Below are positions 12,783 through 19,043 of a stretch of DNA of 19,043 nucleotides, piece after piece. Source of the stretch: Candidatus Methanoprimaticola hominis (GTDB taxonomy: Archaea; Thermoplasmatota; Thermoplasmata; Methanomassiliicoccales; Methanomethylophilaceae); assembly GCA_006954465.1 (NCBI GenBank), contig LVVU01000044.1, positions 3,030 through 22,072 of the forward strand, given 5' to 3'. The translations under genes were made by a program, and so were the position numbers. Below the pieces are notes generated by a model. The model searched no databases. It worked only from the letters and a program-made list of their open reading frames with translations, and was not told the origin of the DNA. Every line of letters starts with the position of its first letter. The stretch's first letter is position 1.

Positions 12783-14603
12783 TCAGAGGTCCTCTTCGGA
12801 CGTGTCGACATCGCCGATGTAGAGGTCTCCCGCGAGGGAGATGATCTGGAGCTCCTCCAGCTTTGACTCGTCGACCTTCTCGGGCGAACCGTCGAGCAGG
12901 GATACCGCCCTCTTGTTCTTGGGGAAGGCGATGACCTCCCTGATGGTGTCCTTGTTCAGGAGGATGGCGCAGAGCCTGTCCACTCCGATGGCGATCCCTC
13001 CGTGGGGAGGAGCGCCGAAGCTCAGGGCCTGGATGAAGAACCCGAAGTTCTGCTCGATCCTCTCGTCATCCAATCCCAGCTTGTGGAGCACGGCCCTCTG
13101 CAGGTCGGCGTTGTGGATACGCAGGGATCCGGAACCGAGCTCGTTGCCGTTCAGGCACAGGTCGAAGCATGCGCCTCCGACGTACTCGTCGTCCAGATCG
13201 TTCTCGGGCAGGACGAACGGGTGGTGGAACGCGTCGTACTTGCCGGAGACGGGATCGATCTCGAACATGGGGCACTGGTCCATCCAGAAGAACTGGAAGA
13301 CGTCCTTCGGGACGAGTCCGAGGTCCTCCGCGACCTTCTTCCTGAGGAATCCGCCGCCCTCGTAGGTGGCCTTCCAGGGTCCTGCGATGAGGAACAGCAG
13401 ATCGCCCTCCTCCGCGCCCATCCTCTCCTTGATGGCGTCGAGGATCTCGGGTGTGAAGTACTTCACGATGTTGCTGTTCAGCTTGCCGTTCTCGCACCTC
13501 ATCCATGTGAGGCCTCCGAGGCCGACCTTCTTGGCGTAGGAGATGTAGCGGTCCACCTCGTTCCTGCCGATGCTGCCGTTGGAGATGGAGTGCTTGATGT
13601 TCATTCCGGCGACGATGCCGTTCTCGGACAGGATGTTCTGGAAGATCTTGTACGGGGCGTCCTTGACGACGTCGGTCAGCTTGACGAACTCGAGGCCGTA
13701 CCTCATATCGGGCTTGTCCGATCCGAAGCGCTCCATGGCATCGCGGTAGGCGATGTGGGGGAACGGGGTCTGGAGGTCGGAACCGTAGAGCCCCTTCCAG
13801 ACGTAGGCCATGAGGCCCTCGATCATGTCCTGGATATCCTTCATGTCCACGAAGGACATCTCCATGTCCAGCTGGGTGAACTCGGGCTGCCTGTCCTTCC
13901 TGGAATCCTCGTCGCGGAAGCACCTGGCGACCTGGTAGTAGCGGTCCATCCCGCCGACCATCAGCATCTGCTTGAAGAGCTGGGGGCTCTGAGGGAGCGC
14001 GTAAAACGTTCCGGGGTGCACCCTGGACGGGACGATGTAGTCCCTGGCGCCCTCGGGCGTGGACCTTCCGAGCATGGGGGTCTCGATCTCGAGGAACCCG
14101 CTCTGCTCCAGATAGTTCCTGGCGAGGTGGATCAGCCTGCTCCTGAAGACCATGGCCTGGGCCATCTCGGTCCTGCGGAGGTCCAGGTACCTGTACCTCA
14201 TCCTGATGTCCTCGTCGGGGAGGACGCCCTCCTTCTGATCGCCGAGCTCGAAGGGAGGGAGCTCGGACTTGTTGAGCAGCACGGCGTCGGTGATCAGGAC
14301 CTCCACCTCTCCGGTGGGGTTCCTGGCATCCTCGGTCCCCTCGACCCTCTTCCTGACGATACCGCCGATCTGGACGCAGGATTCGCGGGAGAAATCGTGC
14401 ATGACGGCCTCGAGGGCCTTTCCGTCGACGCCCTCGGGGAGCGCCTCGGGGTCGAATACGACCTGTGTGATGCCGTATCTGTCGGCGAGATCGATGAAAG
14501 CGACTCCGCCGTGGTCCCTGGAGAACCTTACCCATCCCTGAAGACAGACCTTTTTGCCCAGATCAGCGGCCCTGAGCTCGCCGCAGGTGTTTGTTCTTCT
14601 CAT
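12783..14603 (-). CDS. aspS: Aspartyl-tRNA synthetase, bacterial type
   Basis: A 606-residue class II synthetase of the bacterial AspRS type; archaeal AspRS is about 430 residues. It has the N-terminal OB-fold anticodon domain (GWVRFSRDHGG), motif 1/2 blocks with FRDEDSRKDRQPEFTQLD, the bacterial-specific GAD insertion in the middle, and motif 3 GGIAIGVDRL. Position 31 is His in RDHGG, as in the relaxed-specificity Pseudomonas aeruginosa enzyme, whereas E. coli has Leu there. It may therefore charge both tRNA(Asp) and tRNA(Asn), with GatCAB, encoded convergently next door, completing Asn-tRNA. The start at 14603 begins the normal N terminus; the frame continues upstream but that part has no similarity. 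A strong TATA box lies 43 bases upstream. Confidence 0.95.
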   Translation of the reverse strand: MRRTNTCGELRAADLGKKVCLQGWVRFSRDHGGVAFIDLADRYGITQVVFDPEALPEGVDGKALEAVMHDFSRESCVQIGGIVRKRVEGTEDARNPTGEVEVLITDAVLLNKSELPPFELGDQKEGVLPDEDIRMRYRYLDLRRTEMAQAMVFRSRLIHLARNYLEQSGFLEIETPMLGRSTPEGARDYIVPSRVHPGTFYALPQSPQLFKQMLMVGGMDRYYQVARCFRDEDSRKDRQPEFTQLDMEMSFVDMKDIQDMIEGLMAYVWKGLYGSDLQTPFPHIAYRDAMERFGSDKPDMRYGLEFVKLTDVVKDAPYKIFQNILSENGIVAGMNIKHSISNGSIGRNEVDRYISYAKKVGLGGLTWMRCENGKLNSNIVKYFTPEILDAIKERMGAEEGDLLFLIAGPWKATYEGGGFLRKKVAEDLGLVPKDVFQFFWMDQCPMFEIDPVSGKYDAFHHPFVLPENDLDDEYVGGACFDLCLNGNELGSGSLRIHNADLQRAVLHKLGLDDERIEQNFGFFIQALSFGAPPHGGIAIGVDRLCAILLNKDTIREVIAFPKNKRAVSLLDGSPEKVDESKLEELQIISLAGDLYIGDVDTSEEDL

Positions 14604-14640
14604 GAGAGCGCCTCTTGAATTGCGTGCCAATCCCAGAGGC

Positions 14641-14650
14641 ATTATATAAC
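14641..14650 (-). promoter_or_regulatory. TATA box of aspS
   Basis: GTTATATAAT on the minus strand is a near-perfect archaeal TATA box. It predicts a start near 14620 and a leader of about 17 bases containing AAGAGGCG as a possible ribosome site. Confidence 0.7.
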
Positions 14651-14683
14651 CTCGCGCGCGGGGAACCGCGCCAGTAGGTCGTT

Positions 14684-15151
14684 TCACTTCTCGCCGAGTA
14701 TCGGAGGGACGTAGGAGAACGGGTCCTTGGAGATCCTCAGAATGACGGCGGTGTTGGTCTTGCGGACATCGGGGATGGCGTTGATCTCCTTGACGACCTC
14801 GGAGAACTCGTCCCTGTCCAGACAGGCGATCCACACGATGCAGTCGCTCTCTCCGGTGACATCGAAGACGGAGATGACCTGGGGGATCTTGGCGATCTCC
14901 CCCTGCACCGTGATTACGTTCTCGGCATAGACGCTGACCATCCCCATGTAGTCGAACCCCAGCTTCATGTAGTCGATGCTGGCACGGTATCCGTTGATGA
15001 CGCCTTTGGTCTCGAGGTTCTTGACCCTCTGGATGAGGGTCGTCGGGTGCACGTCGAGTTGCTTCGCCAACTGCCTGTAGGAGCCCTGGCTTGACCTGCA
15101 CAGGAGCTCGATTATACGTTTGTCCAGTTCATCGAAGTCAGAAAGCGACAT
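14684..15151 (-). CDS. Lrp/AsnC family transcriptional regulator
   Basis: A 155-residue regulator. Residues 1-60 form the winged helix-turn-helix (LDKRIIELLCRSSQGSYRQLAKQLDVHPTTLIQRVKNLETKGVI pattern), and residues 65-145 form the RAM ligand-binding domain with the GESDCIVWIACLDRDEF segment. Such proteins make dimers and octamers and usually sense amino acids. The target cannot be told from sequence alone. The ATG at 15151 is chosen because the family begins with this LDxxDxxII pattern; the frame runs on upstream without similarity. It is divergent from alaX with a 63-base gap, so control of alaX and self-control are both possible. The stop lies close to the aspS promoter. Confidence 0.9.
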   Translation of the reverse strand: MSLSDFDELDKRIIELLCRSSQGSYRQLAKQLDVHPTTLIQRVKNLETKGVINGYRASIDYMKLGFDYMGMVSVYAENVITVQGEIAKIPQVISVFDVTGESDCIVWIACLDRDEFSEVVKEINAIPDVRKTNTAVILRISKDPFSYVPPILGEK

Positions 15152-15180
15152 ATGTACCGTGGAAGGGAAAACCGAGAGCG

Positions 15181-15206
15181 CATTTATTAAGGTTGTTGGA
15201 GGAATC
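15181..15206. promoter_or_regulatory. Shared promoter region lrp / alaX
   Basis: CATTTATTAAG (15181-15191) reads as TATA on either strand: CTTAATAAATG faces lrp and TTTATTAAG faces alaX. GGAGGAATC at 15198-15206 is a good ribosome site for the alaX ATG at 15215. Overlapping TATA elements would let one bound factor affect both genes. Confidence 0.5.
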
Positions 15207-15214
15207 AAGGTGCC

Positions 15215-16399
15215 ATGACGGACGAGATCTTCAGAAGGGACGGCTACGGCTTCGAGTTCGAAGCCAACGTCGTCTCCGTGAACGGCGACGAGGTCATCCT
15301 GGACAGCACCGCATTCTACCCGGGTGGCGGAGGACAGGTCTGCGACACCGGCGCCATCCGCGGGCATGCCGTCACAGAGGTCCGTGAGAACAAGGACGGG
15401 GACATCGTCCATATCGTCCCGGGGAACGACCTGAAGCCGGGTGAGCGCATCTGGTGCAGCGTCGACTGGGACAGACGCTACGACCTGATGCAGGGACACA
15501 CGGGGGAGCACCTCCTGTTCTGCTCCCTGAAGAGGCAGTGCCCCGATCTGGCTATCACGAAGATCTACATCTCGCCCGAAAGCAAGTACGTCATCGTCAA
15601 CCACGATCTGACCTGGGAGCAGATCGATGCGGCGGTGAGGTTCGCCAACCAGGCGATACTGGACAACCTCCCTGTCACCCGCAGCGTCATGGACAGGGAC
15701 GACCCGGACATCGAGAAGGTCAGAATCAAGCTGGACCGCATCCCCGAGGATGCCGAGATCACCGTCGTCGCCATCGGGGATATCGATCTCTCCGCATGCT
15801 CCGGGATCCATGTCATGGAGACCTCCGAGCTGGAGATGCTCTTGGTGGACAGGAAGGTCTCTGCAGGGAACGAGGGCGTGGCCATCCACTTCAAGGTCGG
15901 TCAGGCCGCCAAGGAGGCGGCGCTCTCGCTGTGCACCGTGGCACTGTCCATCGTCGACGAGATCGGCTGCAAGACCGAGGACTCGCCCAAGGCCGTAGCC
16001 AACCTCAAGGCGGACTCCGAGCTGAAGGGAAGGCTGCTGAAGCAGGCCTCGAAGCAGCTGGCATCATCCGTGGTCCCCGAGGATATCGCAGGAAGGAAGG
16101 TCTGCATCGCAGCCCTCCCCGGAACGGACAGGAGCGTCCTGACCGATCTCGCCGAATCCGTGAAGTCCGAGGGCGGCGTGGCACTCATCGTGGGCGTCAC
16201 GGACACCCTGTCGGTTATCATGGCATCCGGCGACGCGGCCGTCGACTGCAGGAGGATCCTCCCCGAAGTGCTGAAGGCGTTCGGCGGAAGGGGAGGAGGC
16301 AAACCCGATTTCGCTCAGGGCGGCATCCCCGATGTTGAGAAGGCCGATGAGGTCCTCGGAGCCCTCCGCGAAGCCGTCTCCAAGGCGCTTGGCGCCTGA
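15215..16399 (+). CDS. alaX: Alanyl-tRNA editing protein AlaX-L (with DHHA1 domain)
   Basis: A 394-residue trans-editing enzyme that hydrolyses Ser-tRNA(Ala) or Gly-tRNA(Ala). The N-terminal domain has FYPGGGGQ (residues 34-41), as in AlaRS editing domains. The zinc/catalytic site is HTGEH (His95, His99) together with CSGIH (Cys195, His199). The remaining ~190 residues match the AlaRS DHHA1 region, ending in GGRGGGKPDFAQGG, so this is the long AlaX-L class, free of any aminoacylation domain. The start is supported by a GGAGGAATC ribosome site. It is followed by a strong hairpin and is not in an operon with nac. Confidence 0.92.
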   Translation: MTDEIFRRDGYGFEFEANVVSVNGDEVILDSTAFYPGGGGQVCDTGAIRGHAVTEVRENKDGDIVHIVPGNDLKPGERIWCSVDWDRRYDLMQGHTGEHLLFCSLKRQCPDLAITKIYISPESKYVIVNHDLTWEQIDAAVRFANQAILDNLPVTRSVMDRDDPDIEKVRIKLDRIPEDAEITVVAIGDIDLSACSGIHVMETSELEMLLVDRKVSAGNEGVAIHFKVGQAAKEAALSLCTVALSIVDEIGCKTEDSPKAVANLKADSELKGRLLKQASKQLASSVVPEDIAGRKVCIAALPGTDRSVLTDLAESVKSEGGVALIVGVTDTLSVIMASGDAAVDCRRILPEVLKAFGGRGGGKPDFAQGGIPDVEKADEVLGALREAVSKALGA

Positions 16400-16415
16400 T
16401 AAGGATCCTTTCAGG

Positions 16416-16448
16416 CCGGATCCCTGCAATTTCCATGGCGGGATCCGG
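16416..16448 (+). terminator. Terminator hairpin after alaX
   Basis: CCGGATCCC (16416-16424) and GGGATCCGG (16440-16448) form a perfect 9-bp stem with a 15-base loop, 16 bases after the alaX stop. The GGATCC core is itself palindromic and occurs three times between 16403 and 16446. A second small hairpin, TTCCG/CGGAA, follows near 16479-16491. No gene is seen in 16400-16541. Confidence 0.55.
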
Positions 16449-16510
16449 TCGATCCCATCCCTGTTCCGCCAGCCGGTTTCCGTGACGGAACGGCGCGGAT
16501 CATAACGCAT

Positions 16511-16519
16511 CCCTTAAGA
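16511..16519 (+). promoter_or_regulatory. Possible nac promoter
   Basis: CCCTTAAGA upstream of nac is the best TATA-like element. CTAGGAGAATC (about 16525-16535) is a ribosome site close to the ATG at 16542. Confidence 0.35.
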
Positions 16520-16541
16520 ACAACTAGGAGAATCAACGAGC

Positions 16542-16901
16542 ATGGGTGGAATGAGGGTAAACGACCGCCAGATGAAGCAGGCCATGAAGAAGATGGGGAT
16601 CAAGCAGTCCTCCATCGACGGAGTGACCGAGGTGGTCATCAGAACCAAGGACAAGGAGCTCGTCGTCAAGAACGCGGATGTCATCTGCATCGAGATGGGC
16701 GGCTCGGTGAGCTACCAGGTCTCCGGAGTCACGGAGGAGCGCGCCATCGGAGCGGACGGCGTCGCCAAGGCCACGTTCCCCGAGGAGGATGTGGAGCTCG
16801 TCATGTCCCAGGTCAACTGCGACAGGGAGAAGGCCATCGCCGCCCTGGAGGCCACCGACGGTCAGCCCGCAGAGGCCATCATCAAGATAATGTCGGAGTG
16901 A
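16542..16901 (+). CDS. nac: Nascent polypeptide-associated complex alpha subunit
   Basis: A 119-residue archaeal NAC protein. Residues 9-70 form the NAC beta-barrel (RQMKQAMKKMGIKQ, then VTEVVIRTKDKELVVKNADV). Residues 78-119 form a C-terminal UBA domain (DVELVMSQVNCDREKAIAALEATDGQPAEAI). Archaeal NAC is a homodimer that binds the ribosome exit site and shields new chains. A GGAG-containing ribosome site precedes the ATG. The hypC start follows its stop after four bases, so the two form an operon, an unexpected pairing. Confidence 0.95.
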   Translation: MGGMRVNDRQMKQAMKKMGIKQSSIDGVTEVVIRTKDKELVVKNADVICIEMGGSVSYQVSGVTEERAIGADGVAKATFPEEDVELVMSQVNCDREKAIAALEATDGQPAEAIIKIMSE

Positions 16902-16905
16902 TAGC

Positions 16906-17136
16906 ATGTGTTTGGCAATCCCTGGAAAGATCGTCAACATCGATGGAGACATGGGGGACGTCGACTTCGGAGGAGTGACCAGGAAGGCCAACCTCTCCAT
17001 GGTCGATGCCCAGGTCGGCGATTGGGCAGTTGTCCACGCCGGGTTCGCCATCCAGCTCATGGATGAAGAGGACGCTCAGGAGACCATCAGGCTCTGGAAC
17101 GAGGTCCTCGACAGCGACACCACCACTTTCAACTGA
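16906..17136 (+). CDS. hypC: Hydrogenase maturation chaperone HypC/HupF
   Basis: A 76-residue protein with the diagnostic MCLAIPGKI start. Cys2 is the residue that, with HypD, carries the Fe(CN)2CO group during assembly of the [NiFe] hydrogenase active site. The body is an OB-fold (DVDFGGVTRKANLSMV, VGDWAVVHAGFAIQLMDEEDA) and is of normal length. It implies that the organism makes [NiFe] hydrogenases, in line with a hydrogen-dependent methanogen. No other hyp gene is in the window. It is co-transcribed with nac. Confidence 0.95.
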   Translation: MCLAIPGKIVNIDGDMGDVDFGGVTRKANLSMVDAQVGDWAVVHAGFAIQLMDEEDAQETIRLWNEVLDSDTTTFN

Positions 17137-17169
17137 GATCCCTTGGGGGCCCGGAAGGGCCCCGGGATC
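17137..17169. terminator. Shared terminator hypC / DUF2188 gene
   Basis: A strong hairpin, GATCCC...GGGATC enclosing GGGCCC-GGAA-GGGCCC, fills the gap between the two convergent stops and could end transcription from both sides. Confidence 0.65.
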
Positions 17170-17170
17170 C

Positions 17171-17545
17171 TCATCTCTTCTTCTGTATCTTGCCGTCCTT
17201 CTTCTGACGGATGACGGTCGAGCCCTGATTGGTCGCGACCCTCTTCGCATACACCTCGGCCTCGGCCTTGGTATCGAACGTCTTCAGGACCTTCTCCGAG
17301 TTTGCCCTCTTGACCTGCCATCTGCCGTCCGGACGCGGCGAGACGAAATATGCACCCTTGGACTGCTTGGCGGGAGCAGCCTCCTCCGGAGTCGCCTCCG
17401 CTTTCGTCTCATCCTTGAGTTCCGCCTTGGGCTTCGTCTCGGCCTTCGGAGCCGCTTTCGGCTGGACCTTGGAAACGGTCTTGGGCGCCTCCGCCTCGGT
17501 TGCGTCGCATTTCTTCTCGTCCTTCTTGCGGTTGAATAATCCCAT
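17171..17545 (-). CDS. DUF2188 protein with Lys/Ala-rich N-terminal arm
   Basis: A 124-residue basic protein. Residues 1-60 are low-complexity, rich in Lys, Ala, Glu and Pro (repeated PKAE/PKAA units). The C-terminal ~60 residues match DUF2188: PRPDGRWQVKRA, FDTKAEAEVYAKRVA, GSTVIRQKKDGKIQKKR. The function is unknown; the arm resembles histone H1-like or ribosome-binding tails, which is only an analogy. The start at 17545 is chosen because the frame further upstream is antisense to the 5S gene, and because a TATA-like ATATTAACG (minus strand, about 17569-17577) is about 28 bases away, suggesting a leaderless mRNA. Confidence 0.8.
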   Translation of the reverse strand: MGLFNRKKDEKKCDATEAEAPKTVSKVQPKAAPKAETKPKAELKDETKAEATPEEAAPAKQSKGAYFVSPRPDGRWQVKRANSEKVLKTFDTKAEAEVYAKRVATNQGSTVIRQKKDGKIQKKR

Positions 17546-17683
17546 CGAAGATAGGATGGCGCACCGAGCGTTAATATCCATCTTCGGAAAAGATGCGATT
17601 ATCAGGCCGAAACGTCGATTTCGAAGGGGATCCCATGGGTTTTTCCGAAGGATTTGGGAGGTCGGAAAAGACTGAATAGAAAA

Positions 17684-17693
17684 TTTTATATAG
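17684..17693 (+). promoter_or_regulatory. TATA box of 5S rRNA gene
   Basis: TTTTATATAG, preceded by an A-rich block, is centred 26 bases before the predicted 5S 5' end at 17715. It is a strong promoter of the stable-RNA type. Confidence 0.75.
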
Positions 17694-17714
17694 TTGTCAG
17701 ATATCCCATGTTTC

Positions 17715-17837
17715 GGTATGACGGCCAAAGCGGCGGGGAAACACCCGGTCCCTTCCCGAACCCGGAAGTAAAGTCCGCCCGCGATCTGTCTGTACTGTAC
17801 TGCGCAAGCGTACGGGAACTCAGACACGCTGTCAACC
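17715..17837 (+). rRNA. rrf: 5S ribosomal RNA
   Basis: This 123-base stretch carries the conserved 5S core: GCGGCGGGGAAACACCCGG, CCGAACCCGGAAGT, a CCGCCCGCG return arm and the GTAC...GCAAGC...GTACGGGAAC helix IV/V region. The ends pair (GGT-TGAC-GGC with GCT-GTCA-ACC, one bulged A) as helix I. It has its own TATA box and a T-run right after. No 16S or 23S gene is near, so it is an unlinked 5S gene, as known in Thermoplasmatales and Methanomassiliicoccales. Confidence 0.93.
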
Positions 17838-17839
17838 AC

Positions 17840-17844
17840 TTTTT
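17840..17844 (+). terminator. T-run terminator of 5S rRNA
   Basis: Five T residues, starting three bases after the predicted 5S 3' end. Confidence 0.55.
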
Positions 17845-17893
17845 CCATTTCATCCTTCGAGCGTCAGCTCTCTTACTCGCGCATGGGCGCATC

Positions 17894-17901
17894 CTTTATA
17901 G
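17894..17901 (+). promoter_or_regulatory. TATA box of ipk
   Basis: CTTTATAG is centred about 26 bases upstream of the ipk ATG, which predicts a leaderless ipk-fni transcript. Confidence 0.6.
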
Positions 17902-17922
17902 TCCGACGCAATAGCCTGGCTG

Positions 17923-18693
17923 ATGATACTGATCAAGCTTGGCGGGAGCGTCATCACCGACAAGTCGCAGTACAAGAAGTTCAACCAGGAGCAAGCCTCC
18001 AGACTCTGCAGGGAGATCGCCGAGTCCGGCCGTTCGGTCATGATCGTTCATGGCGCGGGCTCCTTCGGACACGTGCTCGCGAAGAAGTACTCCATACAGA
18101 ACGGCCTTGTGGACTTCGGCCAGGTGGCTGCCGCCGCCATGGTCCACCACGATGCCATGGAGCTCGGCGCCCTGATGACCTCGGAACTCATGAAGGTCGG
18201 GATCCCGGCCGCATCCGTCGCACCCGGGAACTGCTTCGTCATGGAGAACGGGAAGCTCATAGCCACCGATACCGAGGCGATCCGCAGGATGGCCCACGTC
18301 GGCATAATGCCCGTGACCTTCGGCGACGTCGTCATGGATCGCAAGAAGGGCTTCGGCATAGTCTCCGGAGACGAGCTCATGGAGCTCATGGCAACCCTGT
18401 TCAAACCCGAGAAGGTCGTGTTCGTATCCGACATCGACGGCCTCTACGACAGGAACCCCAAGATGCACGAGGACGCGAAGTTCATCCACGAGGTCACGGA
18501 GGAGGTCATGAACAATGTCGACTCCGAGGAGGACGTCGCCGATGTGACCGGAGGGGTACGCAACAAGATGGAGGCCATGCTCAGGATGTGCGGCCCGGGA
18601 AGGGACTGCGTCCTGATCAACGGGACCGTCCCCGGAAGGCTCCAATCGCTCCTGAAGGGAGAAGAGGTGACCTGCACGGTCGCCAGGATGTGA
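17923..18693 (+). CDS. ipk: Isopentenyl phosphate kinase
   Basis: A 256-residue amino-acid-kinase-fold enzyme that phosphorylates isopentenyl phosphate to IPP with ATP, the last step of the archaeal mevalonate pathway. The glycine-rich start IKLGGSVIT holds Lys5. VHGAGSFGH places His50 at the position of the substrate-binding His60 of the Methanocaldococcus enzyme. Further family blocks are [13 protein letters not shown] and [13 protein letters not shown]. The ATG begins exactly at the expected N terminus with a TATA element 26 bases upstream. It is followed after four bases by fni, so the IPP made here can pass to the isomerase. Confidence 0.95.
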   Translation: MILIKLGGSVITDKSQYKKFNQEQASRLCREIAESGRSVMIVHGAGSFGHVLAKKYSIQNGLVDFGQVAAAAMVHHDAMELGALMTSELMKVGIPAASVAPGNCFVMENGKLIATDTEAIRRMAHVGIMPVTFGDVVMDRKKGFGIVSGDELMELMATLFKPEKVVFVSDIDGLYDRNPKMHEDAKFIHEVTEEVMNNVDSEEDVADVTGGVRNKMEAMLRMCGPGRDCVLINGTVPGRLQSLLKGEEVTCTVARM

Positions 18694-18697
18694 TCGC

Positions 18698-19043
18698 ATG
18701 TCGCAGATAAGAGAGAGGAAAGCGGACCACATCAACGTCTGCATGAACGAGAGGATCGCCCCTGGGCACTGCTACTGGGACGATGTCAGGCTCGTGCACA
18801 ACGCCCTTCCCGAGATCGGGATGGACGACGTCGACACCGGTTGCTGGCTTTTCGGCAAGATGCTGGAGTTCCCGCTCATAGTGACGGCCATCACCGGGGG
18901 ATTCCCGGGGGCCACCAAGATCAACGCCAACATCGCAGAGGCCTGCGCCGAGCTCGGAATCGGAATGGGCGTGGGAAGCGAGCGCGCCGGCGTCACCGGC
19001 TATGTGGGCAAGGTCAACATGGACCGCAACGGCCTGCCCGGCA
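18698..19043 (+). CDS. fni: Type 2 isopentenyl-diphosphate isomerase, N-terminal part
   Basis: The first 115 residues of IDI-2, cut by the window edge. The opening IRERKADHI (residues 4-12) and the block VTAITGGFPGATKINANIAEACAELGIGMGVGSERA are hallmarks of this FMN- and NAD(P)H-dependent enzyme, which interconverts IPP and DMAPP. The start at 18698 lies four bases after the ipk stop. Together the two genes finish precursor supply for archaeal isoprenoid lipids. The catalytic C-terminal part is outside the window. Confidence 0.94.
   Translation, partial: MSQIRERKADHINVCMNERIAPGHCYWDDVRLVHNALPEIGMDDVDTGCWLFGKMLEFPLIVTAITGGFPGATKINANIAEACAELGIGMGVGSERAGVTGYVGKVNMDRNGLPG

Noticed and set aside
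13002..14618. Plus-strand open frame of 538 codons over aspS
   Set aside because: Composition is typical of an antisense shadow (repeated Val, Leu, Asp, Gly) and the aspS frame fully explains the region.
14604..15101. N-terminal extension of AspRS by about 166 residues
   Set aside because: This part of the open frame overlaps the lrp gene antisense and the aspS promoter. Family similarity starts at the ATG at 14603.
17546..17848. N-terminal extension of the DUF2188 protein
   Set aside because: It is antisense to the 5S rRNA gene and has no family similarity. The promoter fits the start at 17545.

Overview
The window is archaeal chromosomal DNA, GC-rich and gene-dense. Archaeal markers are the start of an archaeal-type GTP cyclohydrolase (MptA), NAC alpha, isopentenyl phosphate kinase beside type 2 IPP isomerase (the archaeal mevalonate branch), an initiator tRNA with the A1:U72 pair and encoded CCA, a lone 5S rRNA gene and TATA-box promoters. 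Many ATGs lie about 26 bases from a TATA centre, as expected for leaderless mRNAs. HypC, MptA and a DUF2284 protein fit an anaerobic hydrogen-using methanogen. My best guess is a Methanomassiliicoccales (Methanomethylophilaceae) relative; this is inference from gene content.

Layout. 1-1480: mptA fragment (-), rnhB and an SCP2-domain gene (+), initiator tRNA-Met (+). 1480-1825: a 350-base gene-free stretch with nested inverted repeats, which I read as a possible minus-strand structured RNA. 1826-5431: two consecutive amtB-glnK operons (-), a duplication, each ending in terminator hairpins and preceded by AT-rich regulatory DNA sharing a TTAGAC-type motif. 5707-6824: a TPR gene (-) and a DUF2284 gene (+), divergent. 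6872-9561: a cardiolipin synthase gene (+) broken by a small deletion, convergent with and overlapped by a DUF4143-type AAA ATPase (-). A 3.75-copy 24-bp tandem repeat adjoins the ATPase promoter. 9781-14603: gatC-gatA-gatB (+) facing a bacterial-type aspS (-). 14684-16399: an Lrp/AsnC regulator (-) divergent from alaX (+). 16542-17136: nac-hypC (+). 17171-17545: a DUF2188 protein with a Lys/Ala-rich arm (-). 17715-17837: 5S rRNA (+). 17923-19043: ipk and the start of fni (+).

How the genes work together. The Amt/GlnK pairs form an ammonium uptake and sensing module. Both GlnK copies have Phe at the usual Tyr51 uridylylation site but keep Arg47. GatCAB and an AspRS carrying His31 together suggest indirect Asn-tRNA(Asn) synthesis. 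AlaX edits mischarged tRNA(Ala). Ipk and Fni supply isoprenoid precursors for archaeal lipids, and the damaged Cls homologue would have acted on those lipids.

I did not find a clearly new defence or mobile system. The least explained parts are the candidate RNA at 1494-1641, the shared motif upstream of the two amtB genes, and the ATPase/repeat/broken-cls locus.
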